Of a stretch of 64,000 bases of DNA, positions 35,936 to 47,930 are shown in pieces. The DNA is from Pegoplata infirma (taxonomy: Eukaryota > Arthropoda > Insecta > Diptera > Anthomyiidae). Made by a program: the position numbers and the translations under genes. The stretch lies in assembly GCA_963921195.1 (NCBI GenBank), contig OY992537.1:204748581-204812580 (forward strand). The letters run 5' to 3'. The number at the start of each line of letters is the position of its first letter. Positions within the stretch are counted from its first letter, which is position 1. Under the pieces are notes generated by a model, which saw only the letters and a list, made by a program, of their open reading frames with translations, did no database searches and was not told where the DNA came from.

Positions 35936-36495
35936 CCCTTTTGTATACCCTCCACTTAGTGATAGAGGGTATATATACCCTTCTGTTTGAAACTCATCGA
36001 AATATAGGTCTAGGACCCCATAAAGTATACATATATATTTATGACCAGTGATCGATTTCAAGACATTCTAGCGATGTCCGTCTGTGTGTAGAAATGGTGA
36101 TCACGGCCACAGTATTACATGGAGATCACTGAAACTCAACATATTTATTGGATGTTCTCCTGAGCAGTTTGGAATTGCATTTGAGCGATATCGGTTCAGC
36201 GGTTAAAAAGTTATGAACAAAAATGTAAGGACACCTCGAAAATGTTTGTACATTCAACATAACCTAAAAATACAAAATGCTTTAATTCGTCTGCTGATTG
36301 ACATATGTGAACATAATTGAACACCGAATGGTATTTAAACAAGTACGAACATATTTCTGACAAAAAAATCGCGGATTTTTTTTTTTTTTTTTCAAAAGTG
36401 ATTTCGTTTTAAATAAAGCTTTTTGCAATAATCTTTTAGAAATTGTGGAGGGTATTAACACATTCGGCAAGGGCGAATTTAACTTTTTTACTTGT
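35936..36495 (+). mobile_element. Mini-me/Helentron-like element
   Basis: Starts TATACCCTCCACTTAGTGATAG and ends with GTGGAGGGTATTAACACATTCGG, GGGCGAATTTAACTTTTTTACTTG. It shares the core AGGTCTAGGACCCCATAAAG and the GATTTCAAGACATTCTAGCG/ATGTCCGTCTGT tract with 58,350-58,981, to which it is closest. The GTCY tract is short here. No coding region. Confidence 0.7.
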
Positions 36496-36689
36496 TAAAT
36501 TTGAGATTGGCCAGCTAACAAAAAACAGGTAACTTTTATCTCTTCCCCCTAATTACCACATTTAAGTTTCAGAACAATCGGTGGGTGCCCTGTGAAAGAC
36601 CTTCATGGTCAGTCACCATGAAAAAATATCGCATGCAACCCCACATAAAATTGGGTTGTGTGTGTTTTCTATACTACGCACAAAAAAAA

Positions 36690-37190
36690 AACTTTTAAAA
36701 TAACAAGAAAAAGGTTCTTATTTATATTTTTTATCTTCTATATGTATACAAGAATTTCTAGTAACTTTAAAAGCTTTTTAACAATAATTTTGTAATTTTA
36801 CAAGCTTTTTACCAATAAAATCGTAAATTTCCAACTTTTTTTACGCGATAAAAATTACAAGGAATTCTCTTGGCTTTACTACATTTTTCGCTGCCTCCTA
36901 TTTGACGAGATTTCCTTGTAAAAACTACGAGCTTTTTTGTAATTTTACAAGCTTTTTACGGATAAAATTGTAAATTTATAAATTTTTTGGTGCAATAAAA
37001 CTTACAAGGAATTTTCGAGAATTTACTAAATTTTTTTTGTAAAATTACTCTGGAAATTTGTAAAATTTTAAAAAATACATTGATAAAAAATGTAAATTTC
37101 GATCGAAAATTTTTTGTTAAAATGCAAGGAAAATTGTCAAATATTGGTAAAATAATTTAATTTTTTGTAACAGTTTTTGTGAAGGAACTT
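36690..37190. mobile_element. Fragment of a GTAAATTTACAAG-rich element
   Basis: Rich in GTAATTTTACAAGCTTTTT and its complement, with GTAAATTT words at about 20-40 bp intervals and A-rich CACAAAAAAAAAACTTTTAAAA near the start. It resembles the interior of 46,274-47,930 and the fragment at 49,240-49,500. Its ends are not defined; the scaffold gap is near the right side. Confidence 0.5.
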
Positions 37191-37237
37191 AACGACCATA
37201 ATTAAATAAAGTAAAGATTCCTATAGGTAGAATTTCA

Positions 37238-37437
37238 NNNNNNNNNNNNNNNNNNNNNNNNNNNNNNNNNNNNNNNNNNNNNNNNNNNNNNNNNNNNNNN
37301 NNNNNNNNNNNNNNNNNNNNNNNNNNNNNNNNNNNNNNNNNNNNNNNNNNNNNNNNNNNNNNNNNNNNNNNNNNNNNNNNNNNNNNNNNNNNNNNNNNNN
37401 NNNNNNNNNNNNNNNNNNNNNNNNNNNNNNNNNNNNN
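37238..37437. other. Assembly gap (200 N)
   Basis: Exactly 200 N characters. A round number suggests a placeholder rather than a measured distance. The gap falls at a boundary between two repeat families, so linkage of the left and right parts rests on scaffolding. Confidence 0.99.
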
Positions 37438-38640
37438 TATGTATGTGTGTATGTATGTTCCGTATGGACTCGAAAACGGCTGGACCGATCTTAATGAAAT
37501 TTTCAGGGAGTATTCAGAATAGCCTGGGGAGTAACACTGTGCGGTCAGATTTTTGATTTTCTGTCGGTGGGCGGAGGGGCGTGGCAAAATCAATTTTTTA
37601 CATTCCACCACTAATGACATCTATATATAACAACAACGAATGAACCGATTTTGATGAAATTTAAACCAAAGATAGTACTAACCGAGTACTTACTATGTGC
37701 CAAATTTAAGCATTGTCGAATAAAGGGCCGTCAAATGCCACGCCCCTTTTTTTTGAATTGAAAGTTAATTCTGCATGCTCCGCAATAACTCCAAAACGGC
37801 TACTCCGATTTTAATAACATTTTCAGTACTGATAGTTCTGACGGAGAGCGGAACTATAGGTCATATTAGACTACGATTGGAAAAAGGGACGTATTATGCC
37901 ACGCCCCTTTGTACTATACTGGACGTTGTCTGCCTGCTTCACAATCACGCAAAAACAGCAGAACCGATTCTCTTGACATTTTCACTACATACAGTGCTAA
38001 CCAAGTGCATATGTAGGCCATATAAGATCGTTATTGGAAAAAGGGGTCAAAACTGCAACGCCCTTTGTACTATACTGACCACGATTGAACAAAGAGGCGT
38101 AAATTGCCACGCCCCTTTGTTTTATACTGAACGTTATATCTGCCTGTTTTGAAATCACGCAAAAACGGATAAGCCGAATCTGTCGCTACTGATAGAACTA
38201 ACCGAGCGGGAACTGTAGGTCATATGTATGCAGAGCGCGATTCGTTTTTTATAAATAAAAAGTTATTTCCTCCTCTTTCGCAATCACACAAAAACGGCAA
38301 AACTGATGTCAATTAAATTTGCAGCACAGATAGTACTAATCGAGGATGCAGTATGGAACTTTAGACTATCACGATTCGATAAAAATGCGTTAAATGACAC
38401 GCCCCTTTGTACTATACTTAACGTTATGTCTGTCTGTTTTGAAATCACGCAAAAACGGCTGAACCGATTTCGTTGAGATTTCTCTATAGATAGTGCTGAC
38501 CGAGGATGGAACCAAAGGTCACTAGCTGGATCCGGACCCGTGCTTTAATTTTGTCCGACACTATATTTAAATTAAGATGCAATATAAAACAGTTTTTTTC
38601 TCAGGGCCAGCAACGCGGACCGGGTATAGCTAGTGTATTT
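37438..38640 (+). mobile_element. Element with 160-bp tandem units (ACGCCCCTTT / AACGGCTGAACCGATT)
   Basis: Tandem units of roughly 150-170 bp each contain CGCAAAAACGGC, ACCGATTTTGATGAAATTT-like and GATAGT(G/A)CTAACCGAG words followed by GCCACGCCCCTTTGTACTATAC. At least five units lie between 37,480 and 38,520. The right end (38,521-38,640) is bounded by imperfect inverted words CACTAGCTGGATCCGGACCC and CGGACCGGGTATAGCTAGTG. The opposite-strand relative at 43,282-43,872 ends TTATAATATTAATAGGGA. Such unit arrays are typical of noncoding tails of interspersed elements in insects; I cannot name the family. The 125-residue frame at 37,775-38,152 follows the units and has no domain. Confidence 0.65.
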
Positions 38641-39655
38641 TAAAATTGTCCAAATATATTTTAAAATTTTCCAAATGTATTTTAAAATTTTCCAAATTTA
38701 CTTTAAAATTGTCCAAATATATTTTAAAAATGTCCAAACATATTTAAAAATTGTCCAAATGTATTTTAAAATTGTCCAAATGTAGTTTAAAATTGCCCAA
38801 ATTAATTCTAAATTGTTCAAATATATTTAAAAATTGTCCAAATGTATTTTAAAATTGTCCAAATGTAGTTTAAAATTTTCCAAATTTATTCTAAAATTGT
38901 CCAAATGTATTTTAAAGTTTTCTAAATGTATTTGAAAATTGTCCAAACGATTTTAAAATTGTCCAAATATATTTTAAAATTGTTCACATTAATTTTAAAA
39001 TTGTCGAAACGTATTTAAAAATTGTCCAAATGTATTTAAAAATTTTTAATTTTTTTTTTTTAACTTATCCAAATGTATTTTAAAATTGTCCAAATGTAGT
39101 TTAAAAGTGCCCAAATTAATTCTAAATTGTCCAAATATAATTATAAATTGTCCAAATAAATTTTATAATTGTCTAAATGCATTTTAAAATTGTCTAAATG
39201 TATTTTAAAAATGTCCAAATATATTTTAAAATTTTCCTAATATTTTTCAAAATTGTCCAAATGGAGTTTAAAATTGTTTAAATGTAGTTTAAAATTGTCA
39301 AAATGTATTTAAAAATTGTCCAAATATATTTTACAATCATGCCAAATGTATTTAAAAAATGTCCAAATGTAGTTTAAAATTGTCCAGACGATTTTAAAAT
39401 TGTCCAAATATATTTTAAAATTGTCCAAATTAATTTTAAAATTGTCCAAATGTAATTTAAAATTGTCCAAATGTATTTTAAAATTGTCCAAATTAATTTT
39501 AAAATTGTCCAAATGTATTTTAAAATTGTCCAAATATATTTTAAAATTGTCCAAATATATTTAAAAATTGTCTAAATGTATTTTCAAATTGTCCAAATGT
39601 AGTTAACTTTTCCAAAATTTATTTTAAAATTGTCCAAATTTATTTTAAAATTATC
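38630..39655. repeat. 21-bp minisatellite (AAATTGTCCAAATGTATTTTA)
   Basis: About 1 kb of imperfect 20-22 bp units with core ATTGTCCAAAT and ATTTTAAA spacers. Where seven-codon periodicity holds, the minus strand reads LDNFKIH repeats, so the 81-residue frame at 39,309-39,554 is an artefact. The array starts directly at the GGTATAGCTAGTG end of the 160-bp-unit element and stops at the GAGTGTAAAATTTTT start of the next one. Confidence 0.9.
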
Positions 39656-39659
39656 CAAA

Positions 39660-40476
39660 AATTTTTTTTGAGTGTAAAATTTTTTTCGAGTGTAAAATTT
39701 TTTCGAATGTAAATTTTTTTTAAGGTATAAATTTTTTTTTTTTTGTAGCAAACATTCATGCTTCGTGATTTTTTTTTTAATGGCTTACAATTGTTTTAAA
39801 CATGTTTTTAGCTCGTTGTCCAAAACGCAAATTTAAGGAGAAACCAATCTGAAATTCACGGTTTTGCTTATAACTTTTAAACCACTGCACCGATTTTACT
39901 GAAATTAAATACCAAGCTGACCAGGAGAACGACAAATATATATGCCAGGCTTCAGCGGCCTCTGAGTTATCATTTAATAGTTAGCGTGTTTTTAACAGAC
40001 GGACGAACATCGCTAGATCAACTTGAAATCCATCCAGGATCATGAAAATACTTTATAAAGTCCTATTCCGATATTTCATGGTGTTACAAACATTCATACT
40101 TCGTGATTTATTTTTAATGCCTTACAATTGTTTTAACCATGTTTTTAGCTCGTTGTCCAAAACGCAAATTTAAGGTGAAACCAATCTGAAATTCCCGGTT
40201 TTGCTTATAACTTTTAAACCACCGCACCGATTTTACTGAAATTTAATACCAAGCTGACCAGGAGAATGACAAATATATATGCCAGGCTTTAGCCGCCTCT
40301 GGATAATCATTCAAAAGTAAACGTGTTTTCAACAGACGGACGAATATCGCTAGATCACCTTAAAATCGATCCAGGATCATGAAAGTTTTTTATAAGGTCC
40401 TATATATTTCATGGTGTTACAAAGGGAATGACAAACTTGTATAAGTATTCCCTGTATCACTAGAGTGTAGGGTATC
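39660..40476 (-). mobile_element. Mini-me/Helentron-like element, duplicated internally
   Basis: Two direct versions of a unit are visible: 39,755-40,085 and 40,086-40,440, each with TGTTTTTAGCTCGTTGTCCAAAACG, GAAACCAATCTGAAATTC, TTTTAAACCAC(T/C)GCACCG and a CCAAGCTGACCAGGAGAA segment. The element ends GAGTGTAGGGTATC. It matches 2,935-3,533. An AACAGACGGACGAA stretch replaces the CAAA run of copy 1. Noncoding. Confidence 0.65.
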
Positions 40477-41102
40477 AAAAAAGTACATAGAATTTATGAC
40501 CTTGTTGCACACGTAAACTTAAACATACAAAAATAAACAACAACAACACTACCACCAGCCAAAAAATTTCAAACAAAGAATAACAATTTTTTGTTTTTTA
40601 AAGGAATTCCTTAAATACTTGAAATCCTTTCAAACAGTCCACATTTACTTTATTCCAGTTTGTTATGGACATTAGAAACCGTCTCTCTCTCTCTCTTGCT
40701 TTGGTTTTCCAACCAAATTTAGATGCCTTTTGCTATTTAGCTAACTTTGCTGCTAGTAATGTCTACTTTGTGTTGTAATTTATTTCATTGTTTTTTTGGC
40801 GACTTCCTGTTTCCGTTTTAAGCTACAACTACATACACACACACACCATTGCTTAAAAGGGAACTAGTACTCACACATACACACACACTGACACTATTGG
40901 ACATACTTTGTCGTAAACACATCATAGCTTATGGTTTATTCTGTTTAAATTTTTCATAAGAGGGTCACTTGTAAATGTACAACACAATACAATGAATGTT
41001 TTACTTTGGACGGGTGCTACAATGAATTTTAATGGAAGATTAAGCTGATTGAAACGTTGGGAATGTTTAAAAAGAGTTCAGTTAAAATAATCACAAGCGT
41101 AA

Positions 41103-43158
41103 GAATGAATGAATGAATGAATGAATGAATGAATGAATGAATGAATGAATGAATGAATGAATGAATGAATGAATGAATGAATGAATGAATGAATGAATGA
41201 ATGAATGAATGAATGAATGAATGAATGAATGAATGAATGAATGAATGAATGAATGAATGAATGAATGAATGAATGAATGAATGAATGAATGAATGAATGA
41301 ATGAATGAATGAATGAATGAATGAATGAATGAATGAATGAATGAATGAATGAATGAATGAATGAATGAATGAATGAATGAATGAATGAATGAATGAATGA
41401 ATGAATGAATGAATGAATGAATGAATGAATGAATGAATGAATGAATGAATGAATGAATGAATGAATGAATGAATGAATGAATGAATGAATGAATGAATGA
41501 ATGAATGAATGAATGAATGAATGAATGAATGAATGAATGAATGAATGAATGAATGAATGAATGAATGAATGAATGAATGAATGAATGAATGAATGAATGA
41601 ATGAATGAATGAATGAATGAATGAATGAATGAATGAATGAATGAATGAATGAATGAATGAATGAATGAATGAATGAATGAATGAATGAATGAATGAATGA
41701 ATGAATGAATGAATGAATGAATGAATGAATGAATGAATGAATGAATGAATGAATGAATGAATGAATGAATGAATGAATGAATGAATGAATGAATGAATGA
41801 ATGAATGAATGAATGAATGAATGAATGAATGAATGAATGAATGAATGAATGAATGAATGAATGAATGAATGAATGAATGAATGAATGAATGAATGAATGA
41901 ATGAATGAATGAATGAATGAATGAATGAATGAATGAATGAATGAATGAATGAATGAATGAATGAATGAATGAATGAATGAATGAATGAATGAATGAATGA
42001 ATGAATGAATGAATGAATGAATGAATGAATGAATGAATGAATGAATGAATGAATGAATGAATGAATGAATGAATGAATGAATGAATGAATGAATGAATGA
42101 ATGAATGAATGAATGAATGAATGAATGAATGAATGAATGAATGAATGAATGAATGAATGAATGAATGAATGAATGAATGAATGAATGAATGAATGAATGA
42201 ATGAATGAATGAATGAATGAATGAATGAATGAATGAATGAATGAATGAATGAATGAATGAATGAATGAATGAATGAATGAATGAATGAATGAATGAATGA
42301 ATGAATGAATGAATGAATGAATGAATGAATGAATGAATGAATGAATGAATGAATGAATGAATGAATGAATGAATGAATGAATGAATGAATGAATGAATGA
42401 ATGAATGAATGAATGAATGAATGAGTGAATGAATGAATGAATGAATGAATGAATGAATGAATGAATGAATGAATGAATGAATGAATGAATGAATGAATGA
42501 ATGAATGAATGAATGAATGAATGAATGAATGAATGAATGAATGAATGAATGAATGAATGAATGAATGAATGAATGAATGAATGAATGAATGAATGAATGA
42601 ATGAATGAATGAATGAATGAATGAATGAATGAATGAATGAATGAATGAATGAATGAATGAATGAATGAATGAATGAATGAATGAATGAATGAATGAATGA
42701 ATGAATGAATGAATGAATGAATGAATGAATGAATGAATGAATGAATGAATGAATGAATGAATGAATGAATGAATGAATGAATGAATGAATGAATGAATGA
42801 ATGAATGAATGAATGAATGAATGAATGAATGAATGAATGAATGAATGAATGAATGAATGAATGAATGAATGAATGAATGAATGAATGAATGAATGAATGA
42901 ATGAATGAATGAATGAATGAATGAATGAATGAATGAATGAATGAATGAATGAATGAATGAATGAATGAATGAATGAATAAATGAATGAATGAATGAATGA
43001 ATGAATGAATGAATGAATGAATGAATGAATGAATGAATGAATGAATGAATGATTGAATGAATGAATGAATGAATGAATGAATGAATGAATCAATCAATCA
43101 ATCAATCAATGAATCATTGAATCAATGAATGAATCAATGAATCAATAAATGAATGAAT
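41103..43158. repeat. (AATG)n microsatellite, second copy, about 2.06 kb
   Basis: The same GAAT/AATG array as at 6,103-12,394, flanked by the same sequences (left: CACAAGCGTAA against ATTATGGAGTC in copy 1; right: GAATCCGATGTGATATTTT in both). Variants are GAGT near 42,424, GAATAAATG near 42,977, a GATTGAATG unit near 43,052 and a run of CAAT units at 43,089-43,145. The two long minus-strand frames (671 and 668 residues) are products of the stop-free repeat. Confidence 0.97.
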
Positions 43159-43281
43159 CCGATGTGATATTTTAAAACGCTGAAACACGTATAGTTTTTT
43201 TGTCTCTTCTATCAGAATCAATCGTCAGAACTAAGTTACTTTGGAAACAAATAGAAATTGTTGTATTAAATTATGGTTCTC

Positions 43282-43872
43282 GACTCGGTTGGTAGGATCT
43301 GTGGTGAAAATTTCATGGAAATCTGTAAAGCCGTTTAAGAGTGATTGCAAAAAAGGCAGAAATAACGTATAATAAAATAAAAAAGGGCGTTGCATTTTAC
43401 GCCCCTTTATCCGATCGTCATTTTTAATTGCCAATAGTTTACGCCTCGGTTAGTACTATCTGTTGTAAAAATTTCATGAAAATCGGTTCAGCCGTTTAAG
43501 TGTGATTACGGAAATGGCAGAAATGACTTTCAATGCAATAAAATGGGGCGTGGCATTTAACGCCCCCTTTTTTCGATCGCCCTCTATTGTGGGTCATAGT
43601 TTCCGCCTCGGTTAGTACTATCTGTGTTAAAAATTTCATTAAAATTGGATTACCGTTTACGCGTTATTACGGAAAAGGCAGAATAACGTTTCATAAAATA
43701 AAAAGGGGCGTGGCATTTACGCCCCTTTGTCCGATCGCTTTCTCTTATGACCTATAGTTCCCGCCTCGGTTAGTACTATCTGTGGTGAAAATTTCATGAA
43801 AATCGGATCAGCCCTGATTGCGGAATAGACAGACAGACAAACCAACACTCAGATTTATAATATTAATAGGGA
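43282..43872 (-). mobile_element. Insertion of 160-bp tandem units in segmental copy 2
   Basis: Present in copy 2 only; the matching position of copy 1 is near 12,520. About three and a half units of about 160 bp contain GTTAGTACTATCTGTGGTG, AAAATTTCATGAAAATCGG, GCCGTTTAAGTGTGATT and GGGGCGTGGCATTTAACGCC, the reverse-strand counterpart of 37,438-38,520. The end near 43,870 reads CAGACAGACAAACC followed by ATAATATTAATAGGGA. No coding sequence; I see no clear target duplication. Confidence 0.7.
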
Positions 43873-44872
43873 TTTACTTCATATTTTAATTTGTGTCTCA
43901 AAACATATTTTAAAAAAGCATTCTTTTTCTACATTTTTATTGTAGTGTTCTCAAGATTCGTTTTAAACCCTTACAAAACTTTATTTCTCTAGTTTCCTTC
44001 TTAACTAGCCAATGTAAAATTTTACTTTATCAAAGTCTGAAAACCATATGATTCGTTCTCGTTGTTTTAGCTGAAAAGCAAAATGTACAATATATTTTCT
44101 TTTAACGTCAAATGAAAAAATAAAAAAGGTAATTTAACGAGAATTTTATTGCACAGTAATAATAAAACCCGACAAATAAGGGTTAATTATGATACGTATT
44201 TTTAACTGTTTTTTTTAAGTAATACAATAATACATTGTTTGTATTTAAAGGATTTGACGGTTTCATAGTTAGTTGGTTTTTAAGAAACCGTAAAGTGGTC
44301 TTTCTTAGGGTAAAGTAATGGCTATTTTTATCAGAAAAAAAAGTCTTATAGCCAAATATTATCTATTTTTAATTTCTTGAAATAATTTTGTTAAAAGTTT
44401 TTAAACAAAATAGTGCGTGTTTGTTTTCTTGGGTTATTATAATATTTGTTTAATTAAGAGTTTGTTGTTAATAAAGTTTTTAGCTCTAAGTATAAATTTT
44501 ATTCTATTTTAAAATTAAAACTAATTCTATTCTATTTTTAAATGTTTCTATGATTGATAGTTACCTAAAGTGACAACAGTAACAATTTATAAAAAAAAAA
44601 CACTAATTTTAGTATATGACGCATTAATCTCTCATTAATATCTGTTCAGTTATTCTGATTAATTTTTATTAAAAAATAAAAATTGCTTTATTCGACCTTT
44701 AAAATATTATATTTTGAGGATGTTTATTCTGGCTCGAGGTTATTATTTTCTTTACAAATTAAAACCATGATATTCTCATAGCATAATTTTCAAGAAAATT
44801 ATTTTTTTGTTTTAAATTTATTTATGTTGGTAATTTTTGCAAGACTTAATCGACACATGTTTCGGAATTTGT
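43873..44872. other. Shared unique sequence, copy 2
   Basis: Matches 12,540-13,300 of copy 1 up to about 44,625, with small indels. The remainder to 44,872 is unshared AT-rich sequence without a recognisable gene. Confidence 0.55.
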
Positions 44873-45255
44873 CAGAAAATGTCTCACAATCTGACACTTT
44901 CTATATAGATGAAATGTCTGAGAATCTGAGACTTTTTCTATATAGAAAAAATTTCTCAGAATCAGAGACCTTTTCTATATAGAAAACTTTTTTTAAAATC
45001 TGAGACTTTGTCTCAGAATTTGAGACTTTTTCTATATAAAAAAAATGTCTCAGAATCTGAGACCTTTTATATATAGAAAAAAATATCTCAGAATCTGAGA
45101 CTTTTTCTATATAGAAAAAATGTTTCAAAATCTGAGACTTTTTCTATGTAGAAAAAATGTCTCAGAATATGAGACTTTTTCTATATAGGACAAATGTCTC
45201 AGAATCTGAGACTTTTTTATATGTCTCAGAATCTGAGACCTTTTCTATATAGAAA
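44873..45255. repeat. 37-bp double-palindrome satellite, copy 2
   Basis: About ten monomers, more variable than the main block at 16,297-20,540. Segmental copy 2 holds only about 0.9 kb of the satellite in total, against about 4.9 kb in copy 1. Confidence 0.92.
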
Positions 45256-45800
45256 CAAGTGAGAGCGTTAAATTCGTCCGTTCCAAATCTTTTATACCCT
45301 CCAAAATGTAAAAATGTAAAAAAAAATAAAAAAAAATTGTCAGGGGCGTTTGTTTTTCCTGGGGGGGGGGGTGATGGGGTCAGTGGGGGATGTTAAGAGC
45401 ACCTTCCCATCCTGATAAATATACCAAATGTTTCATTTATTTAACAAAAATACAAAAAAACATGTAAAAAAGTGTATTTTTTCAGAGGTTGGTTTAGTTC
45501 TTCAAGGAGGAACTTTTTCCCCCTGGCCGATTTTGCCCATTTACGAACTTAACCTGCCTAGGACTATAAGACATATTCATGCCAAATTGCAGGAGGCTAG
45601 CTCTTTTATTTTGGACTGCATCGTGCCATCTACAGACGGACGGACGGACAGACGGACGGACGGACATTCACAGAATGTTTTAGAATCGATCATGGATCTA
45701 TAATATATATACTTTATGGGGTCCCCGACCGATATTTCGATGCGTTACAAATAGAATGACAAAGTGAGTATACCCCCATACTGTAGTTGGAGGGTATAAA
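45256..45800 (-). mobile_element. Mini-me/Helentron-like element inserted in the satellite
   Basis: Reads on the + strand from ACAAGTGAGAGCGTTAAATTC through TTTTATACCCTCC, a GACGGACGGACAGACGGACG tract (45,635-45,665), TATATATACTTTATGGGG and GGTCCCCGACCGATATTTCG, to TAGTTGGAGGGTATAAAA. The orientation is opposite to 49,808 and 58,350. It interrupts 37-bp satellite on both sides. The 91-residue frame at 45,428-45,703 crosses the microsatellite and is not a gene. Confidence 0.75.
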
Positions 45801-46273
45801 AATGTCTGAGAATCTGAGACTTTTTCTATATAGAAAAATGTCTTAAAATCTGAGACATTTTCTATAGAAAAAATTTCTCAAAATCTAAGACCTTTTCATT
45901 TTATGTAATTTTCGACATAAAAAGTTTGAAAATGAAACAATTAATAAATAAAGAAGTTAATAAAAGCTGACCAAAGCAAGCAAAACAATTTACCCTCAAA
46001 AAAATGTCTCAGAATCTGAGACTTTTTCTATATAGAAAAAATGTCTCAGAATCTGAGACTTTTTCTATATAGAAAAAATGTCTCAGAATCTGAGACTTTT
46101 TCTATATAGAAAAAATGTCTCAGAATCTGAGACTTTTTCTTTATAGAAAAAATGTCTCAGAATCTGAGATTTTTTCTATATAGAAAAATGTCTTAAAATC
46201 TGAGACATTTTCTATATAGAAAAATGTCTTAAAATCTGAGACATTTTCTATAGAAAAAATTTCTCAAAATCTA
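45801..46273. repeat. Local duplication of satellite and flank
   Basis: The string from CTGAGACATTTTCTATAG through AAATCTAAGACCTTTTCATT to ACCCTCAAAAAAA occurs at 45,850-46,004 and again as 46,225-46,272 plus 47,931-48,050. Satellite monomers (46,005-46,200) lie between them. The first copy is intact and the second is split by the 46,274-47,930 insertion, so the first is an empty-site reference. Confidence 0.8.
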
Positions 46274-47930
46274 CACTCAAAAAAAAAAGTTTGTAAAATT
46301 ACAAGCAAAAGGTCTTGTAATTCTATTTTACTAATATTTTTGTCTATTTACAAAAATTCTTGTATTTTTAATAAAACAAAAACTACCGTGCGCTTTGTAA
46401 TTTTACTATAATATGTTGGTAAATTTATTTAACAATTTTTTTAGGTAAATTAACAAAAAAAATAATTATTTTACAAATTAAAAAAAAATTACAAGGTGTT
46501 TAGTTGTTTTACACAAGAAAATTGTTATTTTACAACAACATTTTATTTGATAGTATTTAGTCTTTCTACCAAAAAATGTTTTATTACAAACAATTTTTTT
46601 TCAAGATTTTTTAGTTTACAAGGTTTTCAGTATTTTGACACACAAAAATTAAACAAAAATTTGTATTGAAAAATAATTATGCAACAATAGGAGACGCAAA
46701 AATTTTCTAAGTCCATATTTTGTTAAAAATTATTTTTTATAAATAAAAAATTTCATAAAAAAATTTTGAAAATTTTTTAAGTTCCGGATACAAACATTTT
46801 CAATTAGTTGTAAGCTTTATCAAAAAAATTGAATATCAAGACAATTTTTTGGTAACTTGCTTTAAGTAAAATACCACAATTTTTATATGTTTTTACTATA
46901 TTATTGTTCTAGTTTTTTTGTTTATATTTTTACCATTTTTTGGTAATTTTACCATATTTTTTTGGTACTTTTTTTTAAATCTGGCACTAAAATGTCAATC
47001 AAAAGCTGTCAATTATGAAAAATTAAGTTTTTTCTTATTTTATCAGGTACTTAAACGTCCAATCTACAATATCCAAAGTTTTTTTTATAATTTTTTAAAA
47101 ATACTTGCTAAAATAATTAAAAATTCGAAAAAAAAGGTAATTTTTTTGACTAGTTTTTCTTGAAAATATAAGAAATTTCTTGTGTAGCCTCCTTCGCAAT
47201 TCTCATATGTTCTACTTAAGAAAAACGAAATTCCGAAAAAAAAAAAATAAAAAAGTGCAGTGTTATACTCTAAAAAGTTTGTTAAAAGTGTTCAAGTGAA
47301 AAAAAAAATCATTTCAGGTTGTTAAAGTGCTACGCCAGCTGCTGAAGAAGGAAAAATAAGATGCACCAATGGAAAAAACCTTTAAATTTACAAAACCAAT
47401 ATGTAAATATACCAAATTTTTTGTAAATTTACAAAACAAATATGAAAGTTTAGAAAACAAAATTGTATAATTACAGAAAAAGTTGTAATTTTACAAAAAT
47501 GAAGTAGAAAATACAAAAACAATATTGTAAATTTACAAATTATTTGGTTAAACTACTGTTTTTACGGCAAAAAAATAAGAAAAATGGTATATTTACAATA
47601 AAAATTGTAAATGTACCACTTTTTACTGTAAATATACAAGTTTTTTGCCATAAAAAACTGTAGTTAAACCAAACAATTTGTAAATTTACAATTTTATTTT
47701 TTGATTTTCTACTTTACTTCGTAAATTTACAACTTTTTTTGTAAGTCTACAATAATATTTTACAAAAAAAATTGTAAATTTACACTTTCTCCCCGTAATT
47801 TTTTTGTTAAATCAATTTACAAATTATCCCCGTAACATTACGGGGATTCTTGCTAGTACATATTTTACAAAACCTGCCCCGTAAAATCACGGGGATTTTA
47901 TGTCATTTTACAAACTTTTTTTTTTGAGTG
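46274..47930. mobile_element. TA-inserting element with CACTCAAAAAAAA ends
   Basis: 1,657 bp with ends CACTCAAAAAAAAAAGTTTG and CAAACTTTTTTTTTTGAGTG, flanked by TA (46,272-73 and 47,931-32). The empty site is preserved in the local duplicate at 45,886-87 (AAATCTAAGACC). The interior is built of GTAAATTTACAAA words in both orientations and includes CCCCGTAATTTTT / TTACGGGGATT near 47,790-47,900. No transposase frame is recognisable, so it is nonautonomous; TA duplication fits Tc1/mariner-like movement. Related fragments are at 36,690-37,190 and 49,240-49,500. Confidence 0.88.

Noticed and set aside
37189..37620. 143-residue frame with an X run
   Set aside because: It reads straight across the 200-N gap, so the frame is meaningless.
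37775..38152. 125-residue frame
   Set aside because: It follows the 160-bp tandem units and repeats with them; no domain, and similar frames break in adjacent units.
39309..39554. 81-residue LDNFKIH repeat protein
   Set aside because: A 21-bp minisatellite read in frame; neighbouring units shift the frame and break it.
41078..43097. Two overlapping frames of 671 and 668 residues
   Set aside because: Same stop-free (AATG)n effect; two frames read the same repeat.
45428..45703. 91-residue frame ending in DGRTDRRTDGH
   Set aside because: The DGRTD repeats are the GACGGACGGACA microsatellite of a mini-me-like element; the 58,464-58,682 frame is the same case.
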